64,000 nucleotides of DNA from Alphaproteobacteria bacterium (GCA_021774735.1 JAJFIS010000021.1:124001-188000); one strand, 5' to 3'; positions 38,942-48,550 are shown, numbered from the stretch's first letter. Numbers and translations: made by a program. The notes: generated by a model not told the origin, from the sequence alone.

Positions 38942-40237
38942 ATGAGTTTTAAGACGGCGCTCAAGTCGCGCATCGCACAAATGATTTTGAGCGATAGTAG
39001 ACGTAGTTTCTTGCGTCATATCAAGGAAGCCAAGCGACTGGTCGACCGGCGAGGTCATGAGGTCTATTATTTTCACCGTGCCGATGATCCTTACTGTCAG
39101 CTTATGGTTCAAATATTGCCTGAGCTTGCGTCGCGCTTTAATATTGAATTGCGCCCTCGGGTGGTCGAGCGTTTACCCTCCATCATGTATCCTGAGCCTC
39201 AGCGCTATGAGGCTTACAGCATTATCGACAGCGTACGCCTAGCCCGGCAATATGGTCTTGGTTTCCCGAGGGAGGCTGTAGTGCCAGACCCGCTGAGCGT
39301 TGGCATGATCAACCGGCACCTTATAACGCTTGAAGGCAGCCCTGATTTTTTCACCTGTGCTGAAGAGCTTGGTGAAGCGCTATGGAGGCGAGACCTTGGC
39401 GTAATTCAACGGGAATGCAAGGTCGCGCAAGTGGTGGATGATCGGCTGCGGAGTAACGAAGATTTGCTGCAAAAACTCGGCCATTATGCCAGTGCATCGC
39501 TTTATTATGAGGGGGAGTTTTACCTTGGCCTTGACCGGCTTGACCATTTAGAGCGCCGCTTGAACAGCTTGGGGGCCGGGGACGGTGATGTGCATTATGC
39601 CCTTGGTAAACACTGGGTTGAGGCTGTCCGCGATGCCCCTTTTGATGCCTCAGGTCAGATAGTGGAAATGTTTTTCTCGGTCCGTAGTCCCTATAGCGCT
39701 CTGGCTATCGAGCAAATGGCGATGTTGCAGGAACTAACCGGTGTGAAAGTTCATTTAAAACCAGTTTTGCCGATGGTGACACGCGGTCTTCCGGTGCCAA
39801 AACGCAAGCGCATGTATATTCCGTGGGACACGAAACGGGAAGCGGCCTTGTATGACATTAACTTTGGACATATTAGTGACCCGCTAGGTGACGGTGTGTT
39901 TCGTACGCTTGCCATTGGCTGTGCGCTTAAGGAGAGCGGTTTGGATATGGACTTTTTCCGTGCGGCCATGAAAGCTATTTGGTCAGAAGGGCAAGCAATG
40001 GCGGACCCTAAGCTGCTACAGGGAGTGACGGATGGCCTTGGTATCAGCTGGCAAAAAGCGCTCGAATATCAATCAGGCGATGCCTGGAAAAAACAGGCGG
40101 AGGCAAATAGGGTTGAGATGCAGTCGCTTGGGTGTTGGGGTGTGCCAACCTTTAAAATAGGCAACAAGATTGTCTGGGGACAGGACCGCTTTTGGTGGGT
40201 GGCTGAAACACTGCGAGCAAATGCCGCTGGAAAATGA
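38942..40237 (+). CDS. Tandem DsbA-like / HCCA-isomerase-like thioredoxin-fold protein
   Basis: The 431-residue protein appears to hold two copies of the DsbA/2-hydroxychromene-2-carboxylate isomerase fold. The first begins VYYFHRADDPYCQLMVQ (about residue 40). The second begins EMFFSVRSPYSALAIEQM (about residue 240) and carries LPMVTRGLPVPKRKR and GCWGVPTFKIG. The second half is closest to HCCA isomerases, with Ser in the active position. The first has PYC but is divergent. No signal peptide is seen, so it is probably cytosolic and glutathione-linked. The start at ATG 38942 was preferred over the TTG one codon before. Confidence 0.75.
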   Translation: MSFKTALKSRIAQMILSDSRRSFLRHIKEAKRLVDRRGHEVYYFHRADDPYCQLMVQILPELASRFNIELRPRVVERLPSIMYPEPQRYEAYSIIDSVRLARQYGLGFPREAVVPDPLSVGMINRHLITLEGSPDFFTCAEELGEALWRRDLGVIQRECKVAQVVDDRLRSNEDLLQKLGHYASASLYYEGEFYLGLDRLDHLERRLNSLGAGDGDVHYALGKHWVEAVRDAPFDASGQIVEMFFSVRSPYSALAIEQMAMLQELTGVKVHLKPVLPMVTRGLPVPKRKRMYIPWDTKREAALYDINFGHISDPLGDGVFRTLAIGCALKESGLDMDFFRAAMKAIWSEGQAMADPKLLQGVTDGLGISWQKALEYQSGDAWKKQAEANRVEMQSLGCWGVPTFKIGNKIVWGQDRFWWVAETLRANAAGK

Positions 40238-40392
40238 GTGCCGTTACAGCCCCGCCTTAATAGCGATAAGGCTCAATTAATATCATTTATGGCACCGTTC
40301 ACCGCGTGATGGCTTGATCTTGCCTAGTAATCATGACAGCTGTAGAGTTGAAAAATAGTGAAATATTCTTAAAAGAAATATGGAGTTTCCAA

Positions 40393-42090
40393 ATGGGTTC
40401 TGGCTTTTTAAATAGATTTTCGGCAGTTAGCTATCGCAGTATCGCGGCAATGGTGGCAGGGAGCTTGTTTATGGCAGCCTGCGCCCATGATGGTCCACCG
40501 CTTTCATCTAGTGGCGATAGTGATGAGATGGCGCTCATAAATGCGGAGCGGATCAAAAATGACATGACGTTTCTTGCCGATGACGCCATGAAAGGTCGCG
40601 ATACGGGCAGTGCGGAATATCAGATTGCAGCCAATTATATGGCGTCGCAATTTGCGCATTTGGGCTTGGTCCCTGCTGGGGATGGGGGTGGATATTTCCA
40701 AAATGTTTCTTTCGCCAAAGGGCGCTTGGTTGGCGATTCCGCAAGCGCGACCCTTACAGTGGACGGCGAAGATCTATCGCTTGAATGGGGTAAAGATTTT
40801 TTAATTGGCTCAACTACTGACCGACAAGAGCGCAGTATGTCTGGCGAACTAGTTTTCGTCGGCTACGGCATTTCTGCGCCTTCCATCGGCCATGATGATT
40901 ATGCGGGCATCGATGTTGAAGGCAAGATCGTTGTGGCGCTTTCAGGCGCACCTAAAAGTTTTGACAGTGAGGTCTCTGCTGCGTTTGGTTCGGGTAATAC
41001 AAAGCGGAAAATGGCCGATGACAAAGGCGCAATTGGTTACCTTGCGGTTATGTCAGCGTCTCTTGCCAAACGCTTTACTATGGAGCGTATGCAACGTTTC
41101 TATAGCGGTTGGGACCTAGAATGGCAGACGCCTGAAGGTGTTGGCTTCTCAGCTGCACCGGGCATTGGCGCTTCAGCTTTGATTAGCAATGAAATTGCCG
41201 ACAAATTATTCCAAACGGCGGGTTCATCCTTGGAAGCTGTTCTAAATGCAGCATCAAAAGGCGAAAAGTTAGAAAGCTTTGCCATTGATGCTTCTATGGT
41301 TATGAGTAGCAAAAATGAAATTGGCGAGCGCTTCACTAGCCCAAATGTTGCAGCTATCTTGCCGGGCTCAGACCCTAAATTGGCTGATGAATATGTGGTT
41401 ATCAGTGCCCATCTTGACCATATTGGCGTACATGAAAGCGCCAAAGGCGATGACAAGATTAACAATGGTGCGATGGATAATGCATCGGGCACTTCGGTTA
41501 TGCTCGAAGTGGCACGGGCCTTTGTGAGCAGCGGACAAGCGCCGCGCCGTTCCGTGATTTTTCTGTCTGTCACCGGGGAAGAAAAAGGCTTAATGGGGGC
41601 TGATTTTTTTGCGCGTTATCCAACGGTGCCACAGGATAAAATTGTGGCTAATGTCAATTTAGATATGCCCATTTTGCTCTATGACTTTGCCGATGTGATC
41701 GCCTTTGGCGCTGAACATAGTTCGCTGAAAGGCACTGTTGAGCGGGCCATTTCAAAGTTTGATGTGATCCTATCGCCGGACCCAATCCCGGAACAAGGTT
41801 TGTTCACGCGCAGTGACCATTTCCGCTTTGTGCAGCAGGGTATCCCTTCGGTATTTCTAGAAGTTGGTTTTTCGGCAGTGGACCCTGATGTGAACGGGGA
41901 AGAGCTATGGATGGGCTTCTTGAAGAATAATTACCATAAGCCCAATGATGATATGAACTTACCCATTAGCTGGAAGGCAGCGGAAAAATTTGCTTTGATG
42001 AATTATCTCATTATCCGCGAAATTGCCAATGCTGATGCACGCCCCACTTGGAATGAGGGTGATCCATTTAAGGCGCTTTACGCTAAGTAA
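40393..42090 (+). CDS. M28-family zinc aminopeptidase, predicted lipoprotein
   Basis: The 565-residue protein begins with a lipoprotein signal whose lipobox is LFMAAC. A PA-type insert follows (VFVGYGISAPSIGHDDYAGI), then the M28 catalytic domain. Zinc ligands are visible in SAHLDHIG, NGAMDNASGT, TGEEKGLMG and FTRSDHFRF. It would trim peptides in the periplasm or outer-membrane periphery. The ATG at 40393 follows TGGAG and gives a clean lipoprotein signal; the frame opens 60 bases earlier. Confidence 0.92.
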   Translation: MGSGFLNRFSAVSYRSIAAMVAGSLFMAACAHDGPPLSSSGDSDEMALINAERIKNDMTFLADDAMKGRDTGSAEYQIAANYMASQFAHLGLVPAGDGGGYFQNVSFAKGRLVGDSASATLTVDGEDLSLEWGKDFLIGSTTDRQERSMSGELVFVGYGISAPSIGHDDYAGIDVEGKIVVALSGAPKSFDSEVSAAFGSGNTKRKMADDKGAIGYLAVMSASLAKRFTMERMQRFYSGWDLEWQTPEGVGFSAAPGIGASALISNEIADKLFQTAGSSLEAVLNAASKGEKLESFAIDASMVMSSKNEIGERFTSPNVAAILPGSDPKLADEYVVISAHLDHIGVHESAKGDDKINNGAMDNASGTSVMLEVARAFVSSGQAPRRSVIFLSVTGEEKGLMGADFFARYPTVPQDKIVANVNLDMPILLYDFADVIAFGAEHSSLKGTVERAISKFDVILSPDPIPEQGLFTRSDHFRFVQQGIPSVFLEVGFSAVDPDVNGEELWMGFLKNNYHKPNDDMNLPISWKAAEKFALMNYLIIREIANADARPTWNEGDPFKALYAK

Positions 42091-42118
42091 TTATCATAAT
42101 TGATGATGAAGTTTCTTT

Positions 42119-42153
42119 AAAGCCGGGGTGTTATTTCATCTCGGCTTTATTTT
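42119..42153 (+). terminator. Rho-independent terminator of the M28 peptidase gene
   Basis: AAAGCCG pairs with CGGCTTT across an inner partly paired region, followed by ATTTTT on the plus strand. The 3' part of the hairpin lies inside the last codons of the convergent ankyrin gene, so the two genes share this end. Confidence 0.75.
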
Positions 42154-42807
42154 TACCAACATCGACATTGCGGCCTTCTGCTCTGCCTTTTCGGCGAAGT
42201 CATAAGCTGTTTCGCCGTTATCAGCAGCGCGGTCAGGCTCAGCGCCCGCAGACAATAAAGCAGTGATAATATCAGTCCGACCATGCATTGCCGCACTGTG
42301 CAGGGCCGTATAGCCACCAGTTTGCTGTAGATTGGGGTCTGCGCCGGCGGATAACAATTTTGCTATAATCTCAAAGGTCCCTGCCGCAGTGGCTGAATGT
42401 AGCGCATAGACCCCACCCGCATCCGGGCTCGCAGGTTTGTTGACCTCTGCTCCTGCGTCTATCAGCCAAAAGGCAACGTCAGTTTGGCCAAAAAAACAAG
42501 CAAGATGCAATGGTGTGAAGCCGACATCATCTAAGTCATTGATGGCTTCTGGGGTTGGCTCCAATATATTCTTTAGCATAGTAAGCCAGCCTAGGGCAGC
42601 GGCTTCATGGGCTGAAACATCACCGCAGTGCTCGCCAATTTTAAGGGCCGTTTCCCTTTGACCGTGATATAGCGCCAGCAATATTATCGACGGGGCGCCG
42701 ATTGGTGTAATAGCGCTTAAGGAGGGATCCTTTTGGAGCATGCCTATTACAGCTAAACTGTCTCCAGATTTTATTGCATCAGTAAATAAGGGTATTTGAT
42801 CTGTCAT
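42136..42807 (-). CDS. Ankyrin-repeat protein
   Basis: The 223-residue protein contains about four ankyrin repeats, with clear units GFTPLHLACFFGQTDVAFWL, GGVYALHSATAAGTFEIIAK and GYTALHSAAMHGRTDIITAL. The first 70 residues are a more divergent repeat-like cap. There is no signal peptide or membrane segment. Such proteins mediate protein-protein contacts; the partner is unknown. It is convergent with the M28 gene. Confidence 0.9.
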   Translation of the reverse strand: MTDQIPLFTDAIKSGDSLAVIGMLQKDPSLSAITPIGAPSIILLALYHGQRETALKIGEHCGDVSAHEAAALGWLTMLKNILEPTPEAINDLDDVGFTPLHLACFFGQTDVAFWLIDAGAEVNKPASPDAGGVYALHSATAAGTFEIIAKLLSAGADPNLQQTGGYTALHSAAMHGRTDIITALLSAGAEPDRAADNGETAYDFAEKAEQKAAMSMLVKIKPR

Positions 42808-42961
42808 TTTTCAGCCTGTTCTTGAAGCATTTCCTAGAAGGTCATCCTGCTATTATAGGCAAAAAGGACATAAGTAGGCAGCTCTTAGTTTTAAGCCCAA
42901 CAATAGATGCAAGAGAAGCATATAATAAGCAGATAATACGTATTTTAAAAGCTCCTTATCC

Positions 42962-43006
42962 TTGACATTTTACATATTTATGAATATGAATTCATGTTCA
43001 TATTCA
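42962..43006 (+). promoter_or_regulatory. TetR gene promoter with overlapping operator
   Basis: A perfect -35 box TTGACA is at 42962-42967. After 17 bases there is a -10-like TATGAA at 42985-42990. Overlapping the -10 and start site is an exact inverted repeat, TGAATATGAA (42981-42990) and TTCATATTCA (42997-43006), separated by six bases. The layout is that of an autorepressing TetR operator and excludes translation starts upstream of about 43010. Confidence 0.75.
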
Positions 43007-43024
43007 CATAAGAAAGATGCTGAA

Positions 43025-43768
43025 ATGTCTGGCGATAAAATGGTGGTTGAGATCGATGCCTATTCACCAGAGCAATCACAATATTCTGGGGCAGATAAAC
43101 AGGTTAATTTGACGTTGTTAGATTCTAGTAAACAATTGATAACATCGCGGCATTTACGCGGCCCAAGCCAACAACGCAGTCAGGAAAAATTAAGTAGGTT
43201 GGTGGCGGCTGTGCGCAAGTTGGTTAATGGGCAAGAGCTTGAAAGCATTCGCATTGTTGATATTGCATCAGAGGCAGGGGTGGCAACGGGCACCGTTTAC
43301 CAGCGCTTCCGCGATAAAGAAGATTTGCTCGGGGCGGTGTTGGATCAATATTCTGGCGAAATGCTTGCGCGCATATGTGGCGCTCTGAAAGAGGGGGCCA
43401 CCCAAGGCGAGCCGCAGGCTATCGTGGCGGCCCTATCGGCTTCACTGGTCGCTGAGTATAGGGAAAATAGGGGCTTGATGAAAGCTGCCACTCGCTTTTG
43501 GGGTGCCGAGCATCAAGTGGGAGGCCCGATGAAGTCGATGGCCGTAGCCATTGGGGTCGAACTGTTACATCGCCTTGAACCCCATATGGAGAAATTACGG
43601 GTGGATCACCCGCAAAGAATGATCTCGCAAGCACTGCATTTTATGTTTGGCATTCTCATGTTCGAGGCCGCCACTGATGCAGGGCCATTGCGGTTAAGCG
43701 AAGACTATATTGAGCAGGAGCTCACAGATATGTTTTGCCGTTATACAAGGCTCGAAAGTGCCCTTTAA
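43025..43768 (+). CDS. TetR-family transcriptional regulator
   Basis: The 247-residue protein has an unusual 45-residue N-terminal extension before the TetR helix-turn-helix IVDIASEAGVATGTVYQRFR (about residues 77-96). A larger ligand-binding domain follows. It likely represses its own promoter through the inverted repeat at 42981-43006 and probably controls the acyl-CoA dehydrogenase gene that starts 62 bases after it. The frame is open further upstream, but the promoter elements occupy that stretch, so ATG 43025 was chosen. Confidence 0.85.
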   Translation: MSGDKMVVEIDAYSPEQSQYSGADKQVNLTLLDSSKQLITSRHLRGPSQQRSQEKLSRLVAAVRKLVNGQELESIRIVDIASEAGVATGTVYQRFRDKEDLLGAVLDQYSGEMLARICGALKEGATQGEPQAIVAALSASLVAEYRENRGLMKAATRFWGAEHQVGGPMKSMAVAIGVELLHRLEPHMEKLRVDHPQRMISQALHFMFGILMFEAATDAGPLRLSEDYIEQELTDMFCRYTRLESAL

Positions 43769-43830
43769 CACAGGCCAAATTCATCACATAGATGCGTATT
43801 TTATTAAGCAGATTTTAAACAGGAAGTGAC

Positions 43831-45615
43831 ATGACCGATTATCAAGCACCACAGCAAGATTTTGCTTTCTTAATGCAAGATGTTTTTGATCTGCCAACTC
43901 TTTGGGCTTCAATGCCGGAATTTAGCGAGGTAGACGGCGATTTGGCAGCGGCTGTATTAGAAGAAGGCAGTAAAATGCTGTCGGGAACCGTTGCTCCTCT
44001 GCGCCGCCTAGGGGACAGTGAAGGCGCTGTGCACACCACTGGCGGCGTCACCTTACCAGCAGCATATAAGGAAGCTTTCGCGCAGTTCACCGAAGGTGGG
44101 TGGACTTCGTTAACCAGTGATCCAACGTATGGCGGGCAAGGAATGCCGCGTAGCTTAAGCATTATGTTTGAAGAAATGATGTGGTCTTCTGATCCCTCTT
44201 TTACGCTGGTGACGGCACTTTCCACGGGTTCGATAAAAATGTTTAGCCTGCATGGTAGTGATGCTCTCAAGGAAAAATACTTGCCTGATTTGATCGCTGG
44301 TAACTGGACGGGCACCATGTGTTTGACCGAACCTCATTCAGGGTCAGACCTTGGTATCATTAGTACCAAGGCGACTGAAGGTGAAGATGGCTCATATGAA
44401 ATCAGCGGCACGAAAATGTTCATAACCGCCGGTGACCATGACCTGACCGAGAATATTATACATTTTGTTCTGGCAAAATTGCCAGGTGCCGACAAAGGCA
44501 CTCGAGGTATATCGCTGTTTTTGGTGCCGAAGTTTTTTGTGGGGGATGATGGCAGCATCGGCGAAGCCAACGGCGTTACCTGCGGCAGTATCGAGCATAA
44601 AATGGGTATTCATGCCAGTGCTACCTGTGTGATGAATTTTGACAGCGCTAAGGGCTGGATGGTCGGCGCGCCCGGTCACGGGCTTAAATGCATGTTCGCG
44701 ATGATGAATGATGAACGCCTCGGCATTGGCTTGCAGGGCCAAGCGGCGATGGCGGCGGCATACCAATCAGCGGCGGCCTACGCCAAGGACAGGCTGCAAG
44801 GCCGTGCGCCAACGGGCGCGGTTAACCCAGACGGCAAAGCCGACCCGATTATAGTCCACCCAGAAGTGCGGCGCATGTTGATGGAGCTTAAGGTGGCATC
44901 AGAAGCTGGGCGGGCTTTGGTGATTTACGCAGCAACCTGGCTCGACCGCGCCAAGGGTTTGCAGGACGAAGAGGCTCGCGCCCATGCGCAGGGCATGGCG
45001 GATCTGTTGACGCCGCTTTGTAAAGCTTACCTGTCTGACCAAGGCTTTGACGGCACGGTAACTGCTCAGCAAATTTTTGGTGGTCATGGTTATGTGGCGG
45101 AATGGGGCATGGAACAATGGGTGCGTGATACGCGGATTGCCCAAATCTATGAGGGTTCCAACGGTATTATTTCTATGGACCTGCTGGGCCGCAAAACTAT
45201 TGGCACTGGTGGTGCGTTGATCCGGCAATTGGGTGAGGAGATAGCGACAGAAATATCAGCCAGTACCCATGCTGAAGTCATGCCAATGGCCAAAGCCCTG
45301 CAAGGGGCGCTTGATGAAGTTTTGGCAGTGACAGCTTGGGCAGTTGAAACGGCCAAGGCAGACAAAAATTTAGTCAGCGCGTCGGCGGTATCTTACCAGC
45401 GCATGCTCGGCAGCCTCACCTTTGGCTTCATGTGGTTGAAAGCCGCGAACGTGGCAGCGGCTGGTTCTTCTCAAGCGGCTGAATTTGATGCGGCAAAGCT
45501 GGTATGCGCCAATTATTACTTTGCCCGGTCTTTGCCTCAAGTTGCGTCTTTTGCGGCGCAGGTTAGGCTTTCTGCCAGTGGGATGATGGATTTGAACCTA
45601 GAAGATTTCGGCTAA
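43831..45615 (+). CDS. Acyl-CoA dehydrogenase (long, DmdC-like architecture)
   Basis: The 594-residue flavoenzyme has the N-terminal, middle and C-terminal acyl-CoA dehydrogenase domains plus an extra C-terminal domain, giving a length like DmdC and related enzymes. The middle-domain motif MCLTEPHSGSDLG is clear, and the catalytic Glu is probably in IAQIYEGSNGII. It oxidises an acyl-CoA to the enoyl-CoA with transfer to electron-transfer flavoprotein. The substrate is not predictable; DMSP-derived and fatty acyl-CoAs are both possible. It follows the TetR gene. Confidence 0.9.
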   Translation: MTDYQAPQQDFAFLMQDVFDLPTLWASMPEFSEVDGDLAAAVLEEGSKMLSGTVAPLRRLGDSEGAVHTTGGVTLPAAYKEAFAQFTEGGWTSLTSDPTYGGQGMPRSLSIMFEEMMWSSDPSFTLVTALSTGSIKMFSLHGSDALKEKYLPDLIAGNWTGTMCLTEPHSGSDLGIISTKATEGEDGSYEISGTKMFITAGDHDLTENIIHFVLAKLPGADKGTRGISLFLVPKFFVGDDGSIGEANGVTCGSIEHKMGIHASATCVMNFDSAKGWMVGAPGHGLKCMFAMMNDERLGIGLQGQAAMAAAYQSAAAYAKDRLQGRAPTGAVNPDGKADPIIVHPEVRRMLMELKVASEAGRALVIYAATWLDRAKGLQDEEARAHAQGMADLLTPLCKAYLSDQGFDGTVTAQQIFGGHGYVAEWGMEQWVRDTRIAQIYEGSNGIISMDLLGRKTIGTGGALIRQLGEEIATEISASTHAEVMPMAKALQGALDEVLAVTAWAVETAKADKNLVSASAVSYQRMLGSLTFGFMWLKAANVAAAGSSQAAEFDAAKLVCANYYFARSLPQVASFAAQVRLSASGMMDLNLEDFG

Positions 45616-45662
45616 GTCATCTTGGTGGTTGACCCAGAGACTTTCTTGGCCATGATGTAGGC

Positions 45663-46907
45663 ATGGCTGAGGGACAAATATCATATGAGTTTATATTTCT
45701 TGCGGGGCTACTGATTGTAGTCGCGCTCCTCATTATATTTAAATTGCGCGGCGGTAGCGGTAGTGGCGGCGATGGCGCTGATATTAGAGCTGAATTTGCC
45801 CGCAACCGCCAGGAGGCAGACCAGAAAGCCCTTGCTGACCGCCGCGAATTAACCGAACAGCTCACCGCCCTGAACGAAGCCCAAGAGCTTCGCCTAAACA
45901 GGGTAAGTGATTTAGTGCGTAAGATGGGGGCTGAAAATACAGAGCAGCAAACGCGCTTTCGCGATATGTTTGATAAAAAGATGAATGAGTTAAGGGTAGA
46001 AAATGCCCAAAAGCTTGACGAGATGCGCAAAACTGTTGACGAGCAGCTTCAAACCACATTGGAAAAACGCCTGTCAGAAAGCTTCAAGACCGTTTCTGAG
46101 CGTCTTGAGGCCGTTCATAAAGGCCTTGGTGACATGCAGAACCTCGCCACCGGTGTTGGTGACCTGAAACGGGTGCTGACAAACGTTAAAAGTCGTGGAT
46201 CGTTCGGCGAGGTGCAATTGAAACTGCTCATTGAAGACTTTCTCACGCCCGACCAATATGCAGAGCATTACGACTGCGGTAAGCGGGGGAGCCAAGAACG
46301 GGTGGAATTTGGTATTTCAATTCCGGGATCAGAGCGCCCTGTTTATTTACCCATCGATAGTAAATTCCCCACCGAAGACTATGAACGCTTGTTGGCCGCT
46401 GTTGAGATGGGGGATAAAGACGGTGTCGATAGTGCAAGCAAGGCTATCGAGCGCACCATCAAGCGTTTTGCCAAGGATGTATCGGCGAAATATATCAACC
46501 CACCCCATACCACGGATTGGGCGATCTTATTTTTACCGACAGAGGGATTATACGCCGAAGTATTGCGTTGCCCCGGGCTTTTTGAAACACTGCAGCGGGA
46601 CTATAAAATTACCGTTGCGGGGCCGACCAACTTCCAAGTTTTAATGAGCACCTTCCGCATGGGTTTCCGGCAAATGGCGTTGGCGGAACGCGCCCATGAT
46701 GTTTGGGATGTGCTCGGCGCAGTGAAAAGCGAATTTGTTAGTTTCGGCGATCAATTAAGCAAGATGGCAAAAAGCTTGGATGCGGCCTCGAACCACGTGG
46801 AAAAACTTGAAACCCGCAAGCGCGGTATGTTGAGAGCCCTAAAAGACGTTGAAGCGTTGCCCGACCGTGATAGTGCGAAATTTTTAGGCTTCGACGACGA
46901 AAATTGA
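45663..46907 (+). CDS. rmuC: DNA recombination protein RmuC
   Basis: The 414-residue protein has an N-terminal membrane helix (FIFLAGLLIVVALLIIF), a coiled coil to about residue 150, and the RmuC nuclease-like domain with SRGSFGEVQL, IDSKFPTEDYERL and FLPTEGLYAEVL. RmuC limits inversions and rearrangements at repeats. It is followed by an AT-rich accessory patch whose left repeat (ACGACGAAAATT) overlaps its last codons. Confidence 0.93.
   Translation: MAEGQISYEFIFLAGLLIVVALLIIFKLRGGSGSGGDGADIRAEFARNRQEADQKALADRRELTEQLTALNEAQELRLNRVSDLVRKMGAENTEQQTRFRDMFDKKMNELRVENAQKLDEMRKTVDEQLQTTLEKRLSESFKTVSERLEAVHKGLGDMQNLATGVGDLKRVLTNVKSRGSFGEVQLKLLIEDFLTPDQYAEHYDCGKRGSQERVEFGISIPGSERPVYLPIDSKFPTEDYERLLAAVEMGDKDGVDSASKAIERTIKRFAKDVSAKYINPPHTTDWAILFLPTEGLYAEVLRCPGLFETLQRDYKITVAGPTNFQVLMSTFRMGFRQMALAERAHDVWDVLGAVKSEFVSFGDQLSKMAKSLDAASNHVEKLETRKRGMLRALKDVEALPDRDSAKFLGFDDEN
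46894..46905 (+). repeat. 12-bp direct repeat flanking the DUF4143 gene (left copy)
   Basis: ACGACGAAAATT occurs here at the end of rmuC and again, identically, at 48530-48541 after the DUF4143 gene. In both places a run of eight or nine T follows within 20 bases. The pair brackets the DUF4143 gene like a target duplication. Confidence 0.55.
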
Positions 46908-47167
46908 TTTTTTTTTGACATTTATGCGGCTTTAAATGATTAATGTATTTATGGCATAGCGCTTTATATTAAAAACACCGCATTGAACAAAATACAGTAT
47001 ATATTACTATTGGTTAGCTAGCGTCTATTGACAAGCTAGCAACTTTAAGGGCTTTGTTTTTCCCTTACTTATGACGATAGTGATTCAATTTTTACCCATA
47101 CTTTCACGAAAAATACTTGTTTTTTACCATGACTTTCTACATATTATAAAAAATTGAGAGAGTTAGC

Positions 47168-48520
47168 ATGAAGCGTCAACAACTGAATTATATCAAAGAA
47201 TGGGCTGATAGAAAAAGCAGGAAGCCGCTTATTATCCGGGGTGCTAGGCAAGTTGGTAAGACAACTCTAGTGAAGTTGGCCTGTGAGGAAATGGGGCTTG
47301 AACTAGTTGAAATCAACATGGAAGACCCACAAGAGTTTACGCCACTATTGCCTCAAAATGATCCCCATAAAGTGTTTCAGACCATTGCGCTGAGTAAACA
47401 GCTTCGTGAGATTAATCCTGCCAAACAACTTTTTTTCTTTGATGAAGCGCAAGCCTGCCCGGCTCTTATTCCCTTTCTACGCTATTGTTTTGAACGGGCG
47501 CCACAATATCGGGTTATTCTGACGGGCTCTCTTTTGGAATTTGTACTGGCAGCAGATAACTATTCTTTTCCGGTTGGGCGCGTGGAATTTCTTTATCTTG
47601 GCCCGATGACATTTGAAGAATATTTAAGCGGTACAAATAATGAGGCCGCAATAGAACAGTTGCAACAGGTTACAGTGGAGGAGCCGTTTAATGAGGCCGT
47701 GCACAAGGTATTTTTGAAATACCTGCGTAACTATTTAATCATTGGCGGCATGCCTGAGGCCATAAATGTATATAGGGAAACTCGATCCTATCTAGAGGTT
47801 GAGAGAGTGAAACAAAGTATAATCACCACCTATCAAGCTGACTTTCATAAATATAGCCCTAAAGCCGATATCGACCTGTTGAACCGTATATTGACGGCTA
47901 TTCCCGCTCAATTGGGGCAAAAGATCATATATACGCGTCTTTCAGAGGGTACGCGAAGTGATAAGATAAAGCATGTGCTGGAATTATTGGAACTGGCAAA
48001 GATTATACAGCGTTGTTTTCACAGCCACGGTGATGGCCTACCTTTAGCAGCCCAGCAAAAAACCAACTACTTTAAATTAGTATTTTTGGATGTGGGATTG
48101 GTCCAGTCCATGTTGGGCATTTCACTGGCGGCTGTTGAAACCACACAAGAAATTAATGAAATTGCAAAAGGTGCCTTAGCAGAACAATTTGTTGGCCAGC
48201 ATCTAATGTATGATCGTCCCATGTTTGAAGCGGCCTCCATCCATTACTGGGAAAGGCAGGTTAAACAAAGCACCGCTGAGGTTGATTATTTGGTTCCTTG
48301 GGATCAACGTGTGTTGCCTGTGGAGGTAAAAAGTGGACACAAAGGGCATATGAAATCCCTGCAACGCTTTCTGCAAGAAAAGAAAGGTGATCGGGCTCTA
48401 CGGTTTTCGTCTGGGCCATTACTTTTAAAAGATTACGCACACGGGGATACCGCATATCGCTTTTTGAATGTTCCCCACTATCTAATAGGTCAGTGGCAAC
48501 GCCTTGCAGAAGCCTTTTAG
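47168..48520 (+). CDS. AAA ATPase with DUF4143 domain
   Basis: The 450-residue protein has a Walker A motif in RGARQVGKTTLV and a Walker B in QLFFFDEAQACP. It also has the sensor GSLLEFVLA and a C-terminal DUF4143 domain with AEVDYLVPWDQRVLPVEVKSG, which resembles a nuclease-like fold. These ATPases are common, sporadic cargo genes of unknown role. It stands alone in an AT-rich stretch between rmuC and the HMG-CoA lyase gene and is bracketed by a 12-bp direct repeat, which fits horizontal gain. The upstream 260 bases hold a TTGACA at 46915-46920 but no clear promoter. Confidence 0.88.
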   Translation: MKRQQLNYIKEWADRKSRKPLIIRGARQVGKTTLVKLACEEMGLELVEINMEDPQEFTPLLPQNDPHKVFQTIALSKQLREINPAKQLFFFDEAQACPALIPFLRYCFERAPQYRVILTGSLLEFVLAADNYSFPVGRVEFLYLGPMTFEEYLSGTNNEAAIEQLQQVTVEEPFNEAVHKVFLKYLRNYLIIGGMPEAINVYRETRSYLEVERVKQSIITTYQADFHKYSPKADIDLLNRILTAIPAQLGQKIIYTRLSEGTRSDKIKHVLELLELAKIIQRCFHSHGDGLPLAAQQKTNYFKLVFLDVGLVQSMLGISLAAVETTQEINEIAKGALAEQFVGQHLMYDRPMFEAASIHYWERQVKQSTAEVDYLVPWDQRVLPVEVKSGHKGHMKSLQRFLQEKKGDRALRFSSGPLLLKDYAHGDTAYRFLNVPHYLIGQWQRLAEAF

Positions 48521-48529
48521 TTTTTTCCA

Positions 48530-48541
48530 ACGACGAAAATT
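48530..48541 (+). repeat. 12-bp direct repeat flanking the DUF4143 gene (right copy)
   Basis: This is the second copy of ACGACGAAAATT, ten bases after the DUF4143 stop codon. It is identical to 46894-46905. Confidence 0.55.
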
Positions 48542-48550
48542 AAGCAGTTT

